From NCBI GenBank assembly GCA_003211835.1, contig QCRN01000003.1:1-64000 (forward strand): a stretch of DNA of 64,000 bases, read 5' to 3'. The notes beneath the pieces are model-generated. The model was given only the letters and a program-made list of their open reading frames with translations. It made no database searches and was not told the DNA's origin. This document shows positions 37,412-46,529 of this stretch, one piece after another (positions within the stretch are counted from its first letter, which is position 1; every line of letters starts with the position of its first letter). The translations under genes were made by a program, and so were the position numbers. The stretch comes from Pelagibacteraceae bacterium AG-461-B04. GTDB lineage: Bacteria > Pseudomonadota > Alphaproteobacteria > Pelagibacterales > AG-422-B15.

Positions 37412-38542
37412 ATGAATTTTGACTTTTCAGATGATCAAAAGCTTTTGCGCGATCAAGCTAGAAAGTTTTTACAAGATAAATGCGACCGTAAGTCTGTAAG
37501 AAGTATCTTAGAAGATAATCAGAAAAACTATGATTCTGATCTTTGGTCTCAAATTTCCGAATTAGGTTGGACTGGTACCGCAATACCAGAAGAATATGGA
37601 GGACTTGGTCTAGGTATGTTGGAATTGTGTGTAATAGCTGAAGAGCTAGGCAGAGCTCTTGCGCCCACACCATTTTCTTCTTCGATATATATTTTTGCTG
37701 AATTTTTAAAATCGTATGGTACGGATGAACAAAAGAAAAAATATTTACCACACATTGCATCTGGTGAAAAAATTGGGACATTTGCTTTATCAGAAACTAA
37801 TGGGAAACCAAAACCAAGCAATATAAATACACAGCATGCTACAGGTAAATTAAATGGATCTAAAAATCCCGTTTCTGATGGAGAGTCAGCAGACTATATC
37901 ATTGTTGCAGCAAATTCTGACAGTAACTCAAATTATAATTCTCTCTCTCTTTTTATTATTGATAGAAATGACCCAGGCGTAAATATTTCAAACTTAGACA
38001 CCATCGATCCCACAAGGCCAGCTTGCACAGTAGATTTAAAAAATGTTTCATGTGAAAGACTCGGAGACGAAGGGAGGGGATGGGAGATGATTGACAATAT
38101 TTTTAATAGAGCAGCTGTGTTATTTTCTTTCGAGCAAGTCGGTGGGGCACAAGTTTCGCTTGATGAAGCAAAAAAATATTCACTTGAGCGATTCGCTTTT
38201 GGAAAGCAGATAGGGGCGTTTCAAGCTTTAAAGCATAAGATGGCAGACATGTATGTCAAAATTGAATTAGCAAGATCCAATGCTTACTATGGCGCCTGGG
38301 CACTAAGTACAGACTCAAATGAATTACCAATTGCAGCTGCTGGTGCAAGGGTGAGTGCCTCGGAAGCTTATAATTACGCATCTCAGGAAAATATTCAAAT
38401 ACATGGAGGTGTTGGTTTTACTTGGGAATATGACTGCCACTTGTTTTATCGAAGATCCAAACTACTTTCTTTAAATATTGGCAGTATTCGTCAGTGGAAA
38501 GAAAATTTAATTTCAAATCTTGAAAAAAGGAATATAGTTTAA
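37412..38542 (+). CDS. Acyl-CoA dehydrogenase, smaller/noncatalytic-type subunit
   Basis: A 376-residue acyl-CoA dehydrogenase. DFSDDQKLLRDQARKFL starts the N-terminal helical domain, and RFAFGKQIGAFQALKHKMADMYV and IQIHGGVGFTWEYDCHLFYRRSK are C-terminal FAD-contact motifs. Where isovaleryl-CoA-type enzymes have a catalytic Glu-Arg this protein has Asn-Arg (IFNRAAV), and no Glu is seen at the short-chain position. With the next gene it likely forms a heteromeric enzyme, as with actinobacterial FadE pairs. The pairing is inference. Confidence 0.85.
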   Translation: MNFDFSDDQKLLRDQARKFLQDKCDRKSVRSILEDNQKNYDSDLWSQISELGWTGTAIPEEYGGLGLGMLELCVIAEELGRALAPTPFSSSIYIFAEFLKSYGTDEQKKKYLPHIASGEKIGTFALSETNGKPKPSNINTQHATGKLNGSKNPVSDGESADYIIVAANSDSNSNYNSLSLFIIDRNDPGVNISNLDTIDPTRPACTVDLKNVSCERLGDEGRGWEMIDNIFNRAAVLFSFEQVGGAQVSLDEAKKYSLERFAFGKQIGAFQALKHKMADMYVKIELARSNAYYGAWALSTDSNELPIAAAGARVSASEAYNYASQENIQIHGGVGFTWEYDCHLFYRRSKLLSLNIGSIRQWKENLISNLEKRNIV

Positions 38543-38544
38543 TA

Positions 38545-39828
38545 ATGGATTTTAACGACACACCTCAAGAAGCTGAATTTAGAAAAAAGGTAAGATCTTT
38601 TCTAGAAGCAAATGCGGAAAAAAGATCTACCCTAGCTGCAAAACCAAAGGGTGACTCAGGATCTTCTATTTCAAGCGCTGGAGCACCAGAAACTGTAAAA
38701 GGTGAAGATGCTGCAAAGGTAGCACTAGACAATGCTAAAGAATGGCAAAGAAAAAAGGCTGATGCTGGATTTGCTGCTATACTATGGCCAAAGGAATTCG
38801 GAGGTTACGGAGGAACACCTATAGAGCAGGTTATATACGCTCAAGAAGAACATGACTATTTTGTTCACTCAGGATATTTTGAAATTGGAATAGGCATGCT
38901 CGGACCAACAATGATGGCCTGGGGTAAGGATGAGGACAAAAAAAGATTCCTTCCAAAAATGATTACAGGTGAAGAAATTTGGTGCCAATTATTTTCTGAA
39001 CCCTCAGCAGGTTCAGATTTAGCTGGTATAAGAATGAAAGCAGAAAAAGATGGTGATGAATGGGTATTAAACGGTCAAAAGGTATGGACTTCAGGAGCTC
39101 ATTTTGCCGATTACGGGATGATTGTCGCAAGATCTGACCCTACTGCTTTAAAACATAAGGGACTTACTTATTTTTATGTTGATATGAAAACACCAGGAAT
39201 TGAAGCTAAACCTATTAAACAGATTTCTGGTTCAGCTAATTTCAATGAAGTTTTCTTTAATGACGTTCGTATACCTGATAGTCAAAGAATTGGCGCAGAG
39301 GGTGACGGGTGGAAAGTATCACTTACTACTTTAATGAATGAAAGATTAGCGGTCGGGGATCCTCCAGGCTTGGATTTCGACCAAATTTTTGAAGCCTCTA
39401 AGGAGATTGAAGTTGAAGACGGTCTTGCTGTAAAAAATAGTGAAGTTAGACAAAAGATGGCAGACTGGTATATCCAATCGCGCGGTTTGCAATATACGAA
39501 ATACAGAAGCATGACTGCTTTATCAAAAGGCCAAACACCTGGACCTGAGCTCTCAATTAGTAAACTAGTCACAGCGTCAAAAATGCAAGATGTATCGTCT
39601 TATGCTCTGGATTTGATGGACATGTCAGGCATGGTTCATCAAGATCAAAATCCGATTCTTAAAAACTTATTCCAAAATGGTTATTTTTTCTCTGCTGCCA
39701 TGAGAATTGCTGGTGGTACTGATGAAGTTTTAAGAAATATTATTGCAGAAAGAGTTTTAGGTTTGCCGCAAGATGAAAGGTCAGATAAAAAACTGCCTTT
39801 CAATGAGTTGCCGTCTGGTAAAAACTAA
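38545..39828 (+). CDS. Acyl-CoA dehydrogenase, catalytic-type subunit
   Basis: A 427-residue acyl-CoA dehydrogenase, 2 bp after its partner. LFSEPSAGSDLAGIRMKAE and NGQKVWTSGAHFADYG bind FAD and substrate. LMNERLAVGD provides a Glu-Arg at the isovaleryl-CoA dehydrogenase catalytic position, and AGGTDEVLRNIIAERVLGLP is the C-terminal motif. An Ala/Ser/Gly-rich insertion (about residues 30-60) is unusual. The substrate is unknown; paired subunits of this type act on sterol side chains or other bulky acyl-CoAs in other bacteria. Confidence 0.87.
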   Translation: MDFNDTPQEAEFRKKVRSFLEANAEKRSTLAAKPKGDSGSSISSAGAPETVKGEDAAKVALDNAKEWQRKKADAGFAAILWPKEFGGYGGTPIEQVIYAQEEHDYFVHSGYFEIGIGMLGPTMMAWGKDEDKKRFLPKMITGEEIWCQLFSEPSAGSDLAGIRMKAEKDGDEWVLNGQKVWTSGAHFADYGMIVARSDPTALKHKGLTYFYVDMKTPGIEAKPIKQISGSANFNEVFFNDVRIPDSQRIGAEGDGWKVSLTTLMNERLAVGDPPGLDFDQIFEASKEIEVEDGLAVKNSEVRQKMADWYIQSRGLQYTKYRSMTALSKGQTPGPELSISKLVTASKMQDVSSYALDLMDMSGMVHQDQNPILKNLFQNGYFFSAAMRIAGGTDEVLRNIIAERVLGLPQDERSDKKLPFNELPSGKN

Positions 39829-39838
39829 TATCAGTTAA

Positions 39839-40690
39839 GTGTTTAGTACAATTTTTAGCAATGTTGCGTCAGGCGACTTGCTCTTTTCTATTTCTTTATT
39901 GATCGGCACAGGCATTTTTGCTGGTTTTATAGCGGGTCTTTTTGGCATTGGAGGAGGTGTCGTAGTAGTGCCTGCTCTTTACTATATTTTTACTCTAGCT
40001 GAAGTAGATGAAAATATAAGAATGCACTTAGCAGTTGGAACATCACTTGCAAATATTGTCCCAATATCAATTATTTCTGCAGTAAGTCATGCTAGGAAAA
40101 ATTCTGTAAATATAGATTTCTTAAAGTTTATATTTGTTTCTATCATCGTGGGTGTTATTTGCGGCTCTGTTGCAGTGTCTTATCTGGAGGGAAGCACGCT
40201 TATTTTGATTTACTCAATAATATTATTATTTGTAGCAGCGCAGTTTTTTTTCTGGCAAGATAAATGGAGACTATCTTCTTCTTTTCCTCAAAATTTTACT
40301 GGTCATGGATTCGGTTCAGCAATTGGCTTTCTCTCAGTGATCATTGGAGTAGGTGGCGGTTCAATAAGTATTCCTATACTTAAACTATATAATTTTGAAA
40401 TTCACAAAGCGATTGGAACAGCAGCAGGAATTGGTACCATAGTTGCAGTACCTGGAACAATAGGATTTATGATTGCTGGCTTACAAAACAATGTCGATTT
40501 GCCATTATCCTTTGGCTACGTGAGTCTTGTAGGACTTATATTAATTACGCCTATAACGATAATTGGCGCTCCGATTGGAGTTAAGTTTGCTCACTATTTA
40601 TCTAAAAGTAAGTTAAATCTTCTCTTTGGAATATTCATCTTGCTTATGTCGATTCGGTTCTATCTGGAATGGCTATCATTAACCAGTTAA
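39839..40690 (+). CDS. TauE/SafE-family membrane permease
   Basis: A 283-residue membrane protein with eight or so helices in two similar halves. Each half opens with the glycine-rich family motif: GLFGIGGGVVVVPAL near residues 33-48 and GVGGGSISIPIL near 178-190. The family (formerly DUF81) exports sulfite, sulfoacetate or related organosulfur anions; the substrate is not determinable here. The start is GTG at 39839. It overlaps convergent manB-like by 12 bp. Confidence 0.9.
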   Translation: MFSTIFSNVASGDLLFSISLLIGTGIFAGFIAGLFGIGGGVVVVPALYYIFTLAEVDENIRMHLAVGTSLANIVPISIISAVSHARKNSVNIDFLKFIFVSIIVGVICGSVAVSYLEGSTLILIYSIILLFVAAQFFFWQDKWRLSSSFPQNFTGHGFGSAIGFLSVIIGVGGGSISIPILKLYNFEIHKAIGTAAGIGTIVAVPGTIGFMIAGLQNNVDLPLSFGYVSLVGLILITPITIIGAPIGVKFAHYLSKSKLNLLFGIFILLMSIRFYLEWLSLTS

Positions 40691-42226
40691 TGTTTGATCA
40701 TATTCGCCAACCTTACCTGTCTGGTCGAGAAGTTTATTTATATAATTAAATATTAACTCAACTTCATTATTGGACTCATAGCTTTCAATAACAATGACCA
40801 AAGATGGTTTATTGGAAGAGGCCCTTACCAGTCCCCAGGACCCATTAGAAAGTTCAAACCGAATACCATTGATAGTCGTTAATTTTTTAATAGTTTGTTT
40901 ACCAACTTTTTCACCTTTTTCTTTTGTGTCTGAAATTTTTTTTATAATTGAATCCACAACTTTATACTTTTCACTATCTTCGCAATAAGGGGCCATTGTT
41001 GGTGACTGAAAAGTCTTCTTTATTTGTAATATCTTATTTGATAATTTTTTTGTTAAGTCATTACTTAAATATTGAAGCATTAAACATGCGGATTTTAATC
41101 CATCATCAAAACCTAGTCCTAATGGATCGTTAATAAAAAAATGACCACTTTTTTCAAAACCACATAGTGCACCAATTTCTTTGACTCTTCTTTTTATATG
41201 AGAATGTCCCGTTTTCCACATATCGACTGAACAATTGTTTTTCTTGAGTATTGAACTTTCAAAATAAAGTCCTGTAGATTTAACATCGATTACAAACTTT
41301 GATCCTGGATAACCATCTGACAAAAACTCAGACAGTAATAAACCTATTTTATCGGAAAATATTTCTTCCCCTTTATCATCTACTACACCAAGCCTGTCAC
41401 CATCACCGTCAAAAGCAAATCCTATATCAGCATTATGCTTAACAACATTTTCTGACAAGTCCTTAAGCATTACTAAGTCTTCAGGGTTTGGATTATAATT
41501 TGGAAATTCAAAATCTAAATCACAGTGTAACTCAATCACTTCACAGCCCAATAGTTTCAGTAATTCTGGCGCAAACGCTCCGGCAGTTCCATTGCCACAT
41601 GCAGCAACAACTTTGATACCTTTTTTAATTTTTGCATCTGTAGAGAGGTATTCAATGTATTCATCTTTCACTCCAGGAATAAATTGATAAATCCCATTAT
41701 TTTTGATTTTTGCGTTATGATTGTTATCAACAATTTTTTTAATTGAGCTTACTTCTTCAGGACCAAAGGTGAGTGATTTTTCAATGCCGCATTTAATTCC
41801 AGTCCAGCCATTTTCATTATGACTGGCAGTTATCATGGCTAAGCTATCTGTATTTAAATGGTGTTGAGCAAAATAAACCATGGGAGACAATGAAAGTCCA
41901 ACATCCATCACTTTTAAACCTGAGGATAATAAACCTTTAACGACATGATATTTTACCTCTTCGCTGTATGATCTATAATCTTGACCAACTACAATTGAAG
42001 ATCCGGTTCCTTTTACATCAGATATATATTGGCCTAAGCCATAACCAAAAATCTCGAGGCCCTTTTTATTTATCTGATCTGGATAGAGCCACCTGGCATC
42101 ATACTCCCTAAATCCGTAAGGAGAAATATTTACAGTTTCATGTTTTTCACTAAAGTCGAAACTGAGGCCAGATTGTGTTTCAAATATTTTCATTTTATTG
42201 TTGCGTAGTTCTATAGAATATAACAT
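40679..42226 (-). CDS. Phosphomannomutase/phosphoglucomutase
   Basis: A hexose-phosphate mutase of about 500 residues. The phosphoserine loop is MITASHNENGWTG near residues 132-144, the magnesium loop FAFDGDGDRLGVVD near 275, and the sugar-binding loop GFEKSGHFF near 358. It resembles AlgC/ManB and would supply mannose 1-phosphate or glucose 1-phosphate for surface sugars. The frame opens at ATG 42226, but ATG at 42193 (504 aa) may be the real start, which would free the riboswitch promoter region. Confidence 0.9.
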   Translation of the reverse strand: MLYSIELRNNKMKIFETQSGLSFDFSEKHETVNISPYGFREYDARWLYPDQINKKGLEIFGYGLGQYISDVKGTGSSIVVGQDYRSYSEEVKYHVVKGLLSSGLKVMDVGLSLSPMVYFAQHHLNTDSLAMITASHNENGWTGIKCGIEKSLTFGPEEVSSIKKIVDNNHNAKIKNNGIYQFIPGVKDEYIEYLSTDAKIKKGIKVVAACGNGTAGAFAPELLKLLGCEVIELHCDLDFEFPNYNPNPEDLVMLKDLSENVVKHNADIGFAFDGDGDRLGVVDDKGEEIFSDKIGLLLSEFLSDGYPGSKFVIDVKSTGLYFESSILKKNNCSVDMWKTGHSHIKRRVKEIGALCGFEKSGHFFINDPLGLGFDDGLKSACLMLQYLSNDLTKKLSNKILQIKKTFQSPTMAPYCEDSEKYKVVDSIIKKISDTKEKGEKVGKQTIKKLTTINGIRFELSNGSWGLVRASSNKPSLVIVIESYESNNEVELIFNYINKLLDQTGKVGEYDQTLTG

Positions 42227-42235
42227 ATTAAGCTC

Positions 42236-42385
42236 GTTGGTTCACGTAAAGTGAATAACAGGGAATAAGGTTAAAATCCTTAGCTGTACCCGCAACTGTA
42301 ACTCACGAGTTTGAATGCAGATGCCACTGATTTTATCGGGAAGGCGTATTCAAGTTTAGACGGAGAAGTCAGGAGACCTACCAAC
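42236..42385 (+). promoter_or_regulatory. Cobalamin (adenosylcobalamin) riboswitch
   Basis: The conserved core is readable: P1 GTTGGT (42236-42241) pairs with ACCAAC (42380-42385). GGGAATAAGGTTAAAATCC is followed by AGCTGTACCCGCAACTGTA, then GATGCCACTG and CGGGAAGGC, and the B12 box AGTCAGGAGACCTACC ends at 42382. This is a standard cobalamin riboswitch. It precedes a TonB-dependent receptor gene, so corrinoid would repress uptake. Confidence 0.95.
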
Positions 42386-42435
42386 AAAACATAGTCATCC
42401 ACACGTGATCGGGATAATCATTTGGGCAGAATTTG

Positions 42436-42463
42436 TTTGCGGTGACTTCTAACTGGAGGCAAA
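42436..42463 (+). promoter_or_regulatory. btuB Shine-Dalgarno with candidate sequestering hairpin
   Basis: GGAGG at 42455-42459 lies six bases before the ATG at 42466 and fixes that start. TTTGC (42436-42440) can pair with GCAAA (42459-42463), and CTTC (42446-42449) with GGAG (42455-42458), which would hide the ribosome site. No terminator follows the riboswitch, so translational control is the likely output. Confidence 0.5.
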
Positions 42464-42465
42464 TT

Positions 42466-44679
42466 ATGACTAATAAATTAGTACTATCTATATTCATATT
42501 TATAACTTTAATTGGAAATTTAAGCGCTGAAACACCAGAGATTTTAATTAATCCGAGCAGTGAAGAGTACACGAGACTTTCATCTGGCTTGACCGGCTCA
42601 AATATTACAATAATTTCAAAAGAAGATCTTAAACTGTATCAAAATAAATCCTTGCCAAAAATTATTGAGAGCTACTCAGGCATTTCTACAAGAACTACAG
42701 CAGCTGGATACGATGGAGTTTATACTACATTAGATATCCGAGGTTTTGGAGAGGTAGCAAAATCAAATACTTTAGTTTTAATTAATGGTAGACGTCTTAA
42801 TGACATTGATATGTCTACTATTAATTCTCACATACCAACTGACAGTATAGAAAGAATTGAAATTATAAGAGGCGGATCAGCCGCAACATTATACGGTTCA
42901 GGCGCTGTTGGAGGTGCAATAAATATTGTTACTAACAATAAGGAAATAAATAATTCTTTTAAAACTTCAATTGGTTCATATGGCAATAAAAGTGCAGATT
43001 TGTCATTGTTTACTAAAATAAATGATCAAAGTAATGCAAGCCTCTTTGGATCTCAAACATATAATAGCAATTATCGAGATGCAGCAGATTTTGAGGAAAG
43101 TAACATTCTCTTAAATATCAAGCACAAAGTTGACAATGTAACTTTAAGCGTCGATGTTATGTCGATGCAAAATGAAAAAGATCTCCCAGGTCCTAGAGTT
43201 AAAGGTGGTGAAGTATATGCTTATCATTCTTGTAACCGATATGAAAACAGCAAAACTGAAAGAAATATTGGAAGTGGCAACTCTGGTACAAGTAGTTGTG
43301 ATGACGTAAGAAGGAAAAGTTATGCCAATACAGAAATGGATGCGATTAATGCGAGTGTAACTATAACTGCAAACGAGCTCAGCAAAATATTTATTAACGC
43401 AGGATACAGAGATAAAACGGATAATTCTTTTTTTCCTACAAATTCAAATACAGTATCTATACCAGATAGCAATGATAGATATACAATAACAACAATTGAT
43501 GGAAATCATTTAAATGCACGTTATCAGACAAAACAGATTTATGAATCTCACTCAAATATATTAAACCTTGGTTATGATTATGCACATTCATTTTATGAAT
43601 CAGCAAAACATAGAAAAGAAGGGGAGGCTATAGGACAGCAAATTTATGCAAATCTCAAAGTAAAATCATTCTATTTTCAAAATACAACCTATCTTAATGA
43701 AAGAGACCTTTCTATTTCGTTGGGATATAGAGATGAAAAAAGTATATTTGGAGCTCGCGATGATATTGATAAAACTGCCCCCGGTTTTGCGGACGTAGAT
43801 TATGGAATATGGGGAATCTTCCCTGCAGTTTATGATATGACAACTCATAATGATACATCAACCAATCATGCTTTTAATATTGGTTTTGAAAAAAAATTTA
43901 ATAAAGAAATTTCTTTTTATGGTAGTTATGCTGAGTCATTTCGAATTCCTAATATTGACGAGAGAGTTGCCTCATCTAGTCCTAAATTAACTTTTGATCT
44001 AAAAAGTCAGGAGTCTGAGGGTTATGATATTGGGATGAGATATTTTAGAAATAATCTGAATCTTAATGTGAGCTATTATCAGATTGATACAAAAAATGAA
44101 ATACAACTCAGTAATAATATCAACACAAATATTGACCCTATTGAACGTCAAGGTGTGGACCTTGATTTTGGATATAGTCTCGATCAATCTAATAAGGTCA
44201 AAGGATCTTTTAGTTATACAATGGCTGAGTTTACCGCTGGCGCTCTTATACCTGGCACTAGCACCTATGGAACTAGCACATCAACATGGCTAAATCTTTT
44301 GGGAGGTGTATCGTCTTACAGTTTAGTAGGGAAATCAGTACCACTTATTTCTCCAATACAGTTAAGTATCGCTTATGAAACTGAAGTAAGAAAAGATTTA
44401 ACTCTTGATATAGAATTAAATTATTTAGATAAAAAATATGTATCAAATGATCAAGAAAATATTGAGCCTCAAATACCAGATTATTATTTTGTAAATACAT
44501 ATCTTAGTTCAGCTAATACCAATTACACACTGAACTTTGGTATCAATAATCTTTTTGATGAAGCAGCGTATGATTTTGCAGTTTCTAGTACCTTTCATAA
44601 TGATGCTCATTACGGATTATCTAGTGTTTACCCATTACCTGAAAGAAATTTATTCCTTGATTTAGTGTATACTTTTTAA
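42466..44679 (+). CDS. btuB: TonB-dependent receptor, BtuB-like (corrinoid)
   Basis: Outer-membrane active transporter of 737 residues. Signal peptide: residues 1-22 (cleavage after NLSA). Plug domain: about 40-150, with ITIISKEDLKLYQNKSLPKII, TLDIRGFGE, VLINGRRLND and GGSAATLYGSGAVGGAINIVT. The rest is a beta-barrel ending in LFLDLVYTF with the terminal aromatic of barrel proteins. Start ATG at 42466 is chosen over an upstream TTG because of the strong GGAGG. The cobalamin riboswitch upstream implies vitamin B12 or another corrinoid as ligand. Confidence 0.9.
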   Translation: MTNKLVLSIFIFITLIGNLSAETPEILINPSSEEYTRLSSGLTGSNITIISKEDLKLYQNKSLPKIIESYSGISTRTTAAGYDGVYTTLDIRGFGEVAKSNTLVLINGRRLNDIDMSTINSHIPTDSIERIEIIRGGSAATLYGSGAVGGAINIVTNNKEINNSFKTSIGSYGNKSADLSLFTKINDQSNASLFGSQTYNSNYRDAADFEESNILLNIKHKVDNVTLSVDVMSMQNEKDLPGPRVKGGEVYAYHSCNRYENSKTERNIGSGNSGTSSCDDVRRKSYANTEMDAINASVTITANELSKIFINAGYRDKTDNSFFPTNSNTVSIPDSNDRYTITTIDGNHLNARYQTKQIYESHSNILNLGYDYAHSFYESAKHRKEGEAIGQQIYANLKVKSFYFQNTTYLNERDLSISLGYRDEKSIFGARDDIDKTAPGFADVDYGIWGIFPAVYDMTTHNDTSTNHAFNIGFEKKFNKEISFYGSYAESFRIPNIDERVASSSPKLTFDLKSQESEGYDIGMRYFRNNLNLNVSYYQIDTKNEIQLSNNINTNIDPIERQGVDLDFGYSLDQSNKVKGSFSYTMAEFTAGALIPGTSTYGTSTSTWLNLLGGVSSYSLVGKSVPLISPIQLSIAYETEVRKDLTLDIELNYLDKKYVSNDQENIEPQIPDYYFVNTYLSSANTNYTLNFGINNLFDEAAYDFAVSSTFHNDAHYGLSSVYPLPERNLFLDLVYTF

Positions 44680-44703
44680 TCTATAGAGTTTATAAATTTA
44701 GCT

Positions 44704-45219
44704 ATGGAAGCGAAAAATAGTATCTATCTTGCATTAGGCTTAGTTTTTTTACTTTCGTTAAGTAGACTAATTCCCCATCCACCAAACTTCACACCAATTC
44801 TTGGAATGGCTGTATTTTCTGGAGCAATTATCAGTAAAAGAATTTTTGCTTATTTAGTTCCTTTATTAGCTATGTTACTAAGTGATTTATATCTCGGTTT
44901 TCATGCCAGTATGCCTATTATTTATTTCTCTTTAGCCATCTGTGTTTTGATTGGAACATTAATTGAGGCAAGAGTAACTACTCTGAATTCTTTTTTAAGT
45001 ATCAGTTTAGGTGTATTAGCATTTTTTTTAATCACAAACTTTATGGTTTGGTATGGATCAGGCATGTATGAGTCTAGTATTTCAGGTCTCATGACTTGTT
45101 ACTTTATGGGACTGCCTTTTGTGCAAAACACATTTATTTCAAGTATTTTGTATGGAATGGGAGCTTTTTTAATCTACGATATCATCAATAAACGTATGAT
45201 TTTTGGCAATAATGCTTAA
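44704..45219 (+). CDS. DUF6580-type membrane protein, candidate corrinoid transporter partner
   Basis: A 171-residue protein with about five hydrophobic helices. LSRLIPHPPNFTPILGMAVFSGA near the N-terminus and FMGLPFVQNTFISSILYGMGAFLIYD near the C-terminus fit DUF6580, a small family resembling S components of ECF vitamin transporters. It lies 24 bp after the riboswitch-controlled receptor with no terminator between, so it should share B12 control. No BtuC, BtuD or BtuF gene is in the window. An inner-membrane step of corrinoid uptake is an inference. Confidence 0.65.
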   Translation: MEAKNSIYLALGLVFLLSLSRLIPHPPNFTPILGMAVFSGAIISKRIFAYLVPLLAMLLSDLYLGFHASMPIIYFSLAICVLIGTLIEARVTTLNSFLSISLGVLAFFLITNFMVWYGSGMYESSISGLMTCYFMGLPFVQNTFISSILYGMGAFLIYDIINKRMIFGNNA

Positions 45220-45228
45220 AAAATAGAG

Positions 45229-45257
45229 TTGAAATCAGTATTTTAAGGCATTATATA
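45229..45257 (+). promoter_or_regulatory. Sigma-70-type promoter for acyl-CoA dehydrogenase pair
   Basis: TTGAAA (45229-45234) and TATATA (45252-45257) are spaced by 17 bp, 28 bp before the ATG at 45286, in the gap after the DUF6580 gene. This suggests the following dehydrogenase pair is transcribed independently of the B12 unit. Confidence 0.5.
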
Positions 45258-45285
45258 TTTTTAAATTTAAATATTAGGTGATTCC

Positions 45286-46488
45286 ATGGATACAGCATTT
45301 TCAAGTGAAGATTTAAAATTTCAGTCAGAAGTAAGAGAATTTATTTCAAGCAACTACCCAAAAGAACTTAAAGATTCAATCGGTACAAAAAGAAAAACTG
45401 GAAAAGAGTTGTCCCGAGATGACTTAATGTCTTGGCATAAAATCTTAGGTAAACACAATGGCTGGTCAGCACCTGGATGGCCTAAACAGTATGGTGGAGC
45501 AGAATTTTCTCCAACGCAAAAATATATATTTGAGCAAGAGTGTGCTCGAGCTGAATGTCAATACATAATGCCTTTCGGTGTTAATATGGTTGGTCCAGTT
45601 ATTTATACATTTGGTAATGACGAACAAAAAGCAAAACATCTTCCAGGTATTTTAAGTGGAGATGTATTTTGGTGCCAGGGATATTCAGAGCCGGGGTCAG
45701 GTTCTGATTTAGCATCTCTTAAAACAAGTGCAGTCAAAGAAGGTGACCATTATGTTGTTAATGGTCAAAAAACTTGGACTACTCTTGCACAGCACGCAGA
45801 TTGGATTTTTTGCTTAGTAAGAACAAATCCAGATGCAGAAAAACCTCAACAGGGAATATCATTTCTTTTGATTGATATGAAAACTCCAGGCATTACTGTT
45901 CGCCCAATCAAGCTTATGGACGGATCTCACGAAGTTAACGAAACCTGGTTTGATAATGTAAAGGTACCAGTTGAGAATCTAATTGGACAAGAAAATATGG
46001 GCTGGACTTATGCGAAATTTTTATTAGCACATGAAAGATCAGGCATTGCGGGTGTAGCGAGGTCTAAAAAAGCTTTAGAAAGAATAAAGCAAATTGCTAG
46101 TGCCGAGATGTCTTATGGTGAGCCGTTAATACAAGATCCTGCATTTAAATCCAAAATAGCAAATGCTGAACTTGAGTTAAGTTCTTTAGAATATACTGAA
46201 CTCAGAACTTTAGCGAAAGACTCAGCAGGTAAAGGTCCTGGCCCAGAGTCATCGCTACTGAAAATTAAGGGAACTGATATTCAACAAATGGTTACTGAAC
46301 TTGCGATGGAAGCGGTTGGATATTACGCCAACCCTCATTTGGGCACTACATTGAGTAATGAATATGTAGGACCAGATTATGCAACCAACTTATCAGGGTC
46401 ATACTTTAATTTCAGAAAAGCATCTATTTATGGTGGCTCTAATGAAATTCAGAGAAATATTATCGCTAAGATGGTACTCGGATTATAA
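45286..46488 (+). CDS. Acyl-CoA dehydrogenase, catalytic-type subunit
   Basis: A 400-residue acyl-CoA dehydrogenase. APGWPKQYGGAEFSP, QGYSEPGSGSDLASLKTSA and NGQKTWTTLAQHADW lie in the N-terminal and middle domains. LLAHERSGIAG supplies a Glu-Arg at the isovaleryl-type catalytic position, while the C-terminal SIYGGSNEIQRNIIAKMVLGL-like end has Gly where short-chain enzymes have the catalytic Glu. Together with the next gene (41 bp gap) it resembles FadE-type heteromeric enzymes. Confidence 0.87.
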   Translation: MDTAFSSEDLKFQSEVREFISSNYPKELKDSIGTKRKTGKELSRDDLMSWHKILGKHNGWSAPGWPKQYGGAEFSPTQKYIFEQECARAECQYIMPFGVNMVGPVIYTFGNDEQKAKHLPGILSGDVFWCQGYSEPGSGSDLASLKTSAVKEGDHYVVNGQKTWTTLAQHADWIFCLVRTNPDAEKPQQGISFLLIDMKTPGITVRPIKLMDGSHEVNETWFDNVKVPVENLIGQENMGWTYAKFLLAHERSGIAGVARSKKALERIKQIASAEMSYGEPLIQDPAFKSKIANAELELSSLEYTELRTLAKDSAGKGPGPESSLLKIKGTDIQQMVTELAMEAVGYYANPHLGTTLSNEYVGPDYATNLSGSYFNFRKASIYGGSNEIQRNIIAKMVLGL

Positions 46489-46529
46489 AATTTTTGACAT
46501 TTTAGCCGTCAATATATAGGACTATCCCC

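Noticed and set aside
42433-42465. Upstream TTG start adding 11 residues to the btuB-like receptor.
   Set aside because: The ATG at 42466 has a strong GGAGG and is followed directly by a proper signal peptide; the TTG start lies inside the leader structure.
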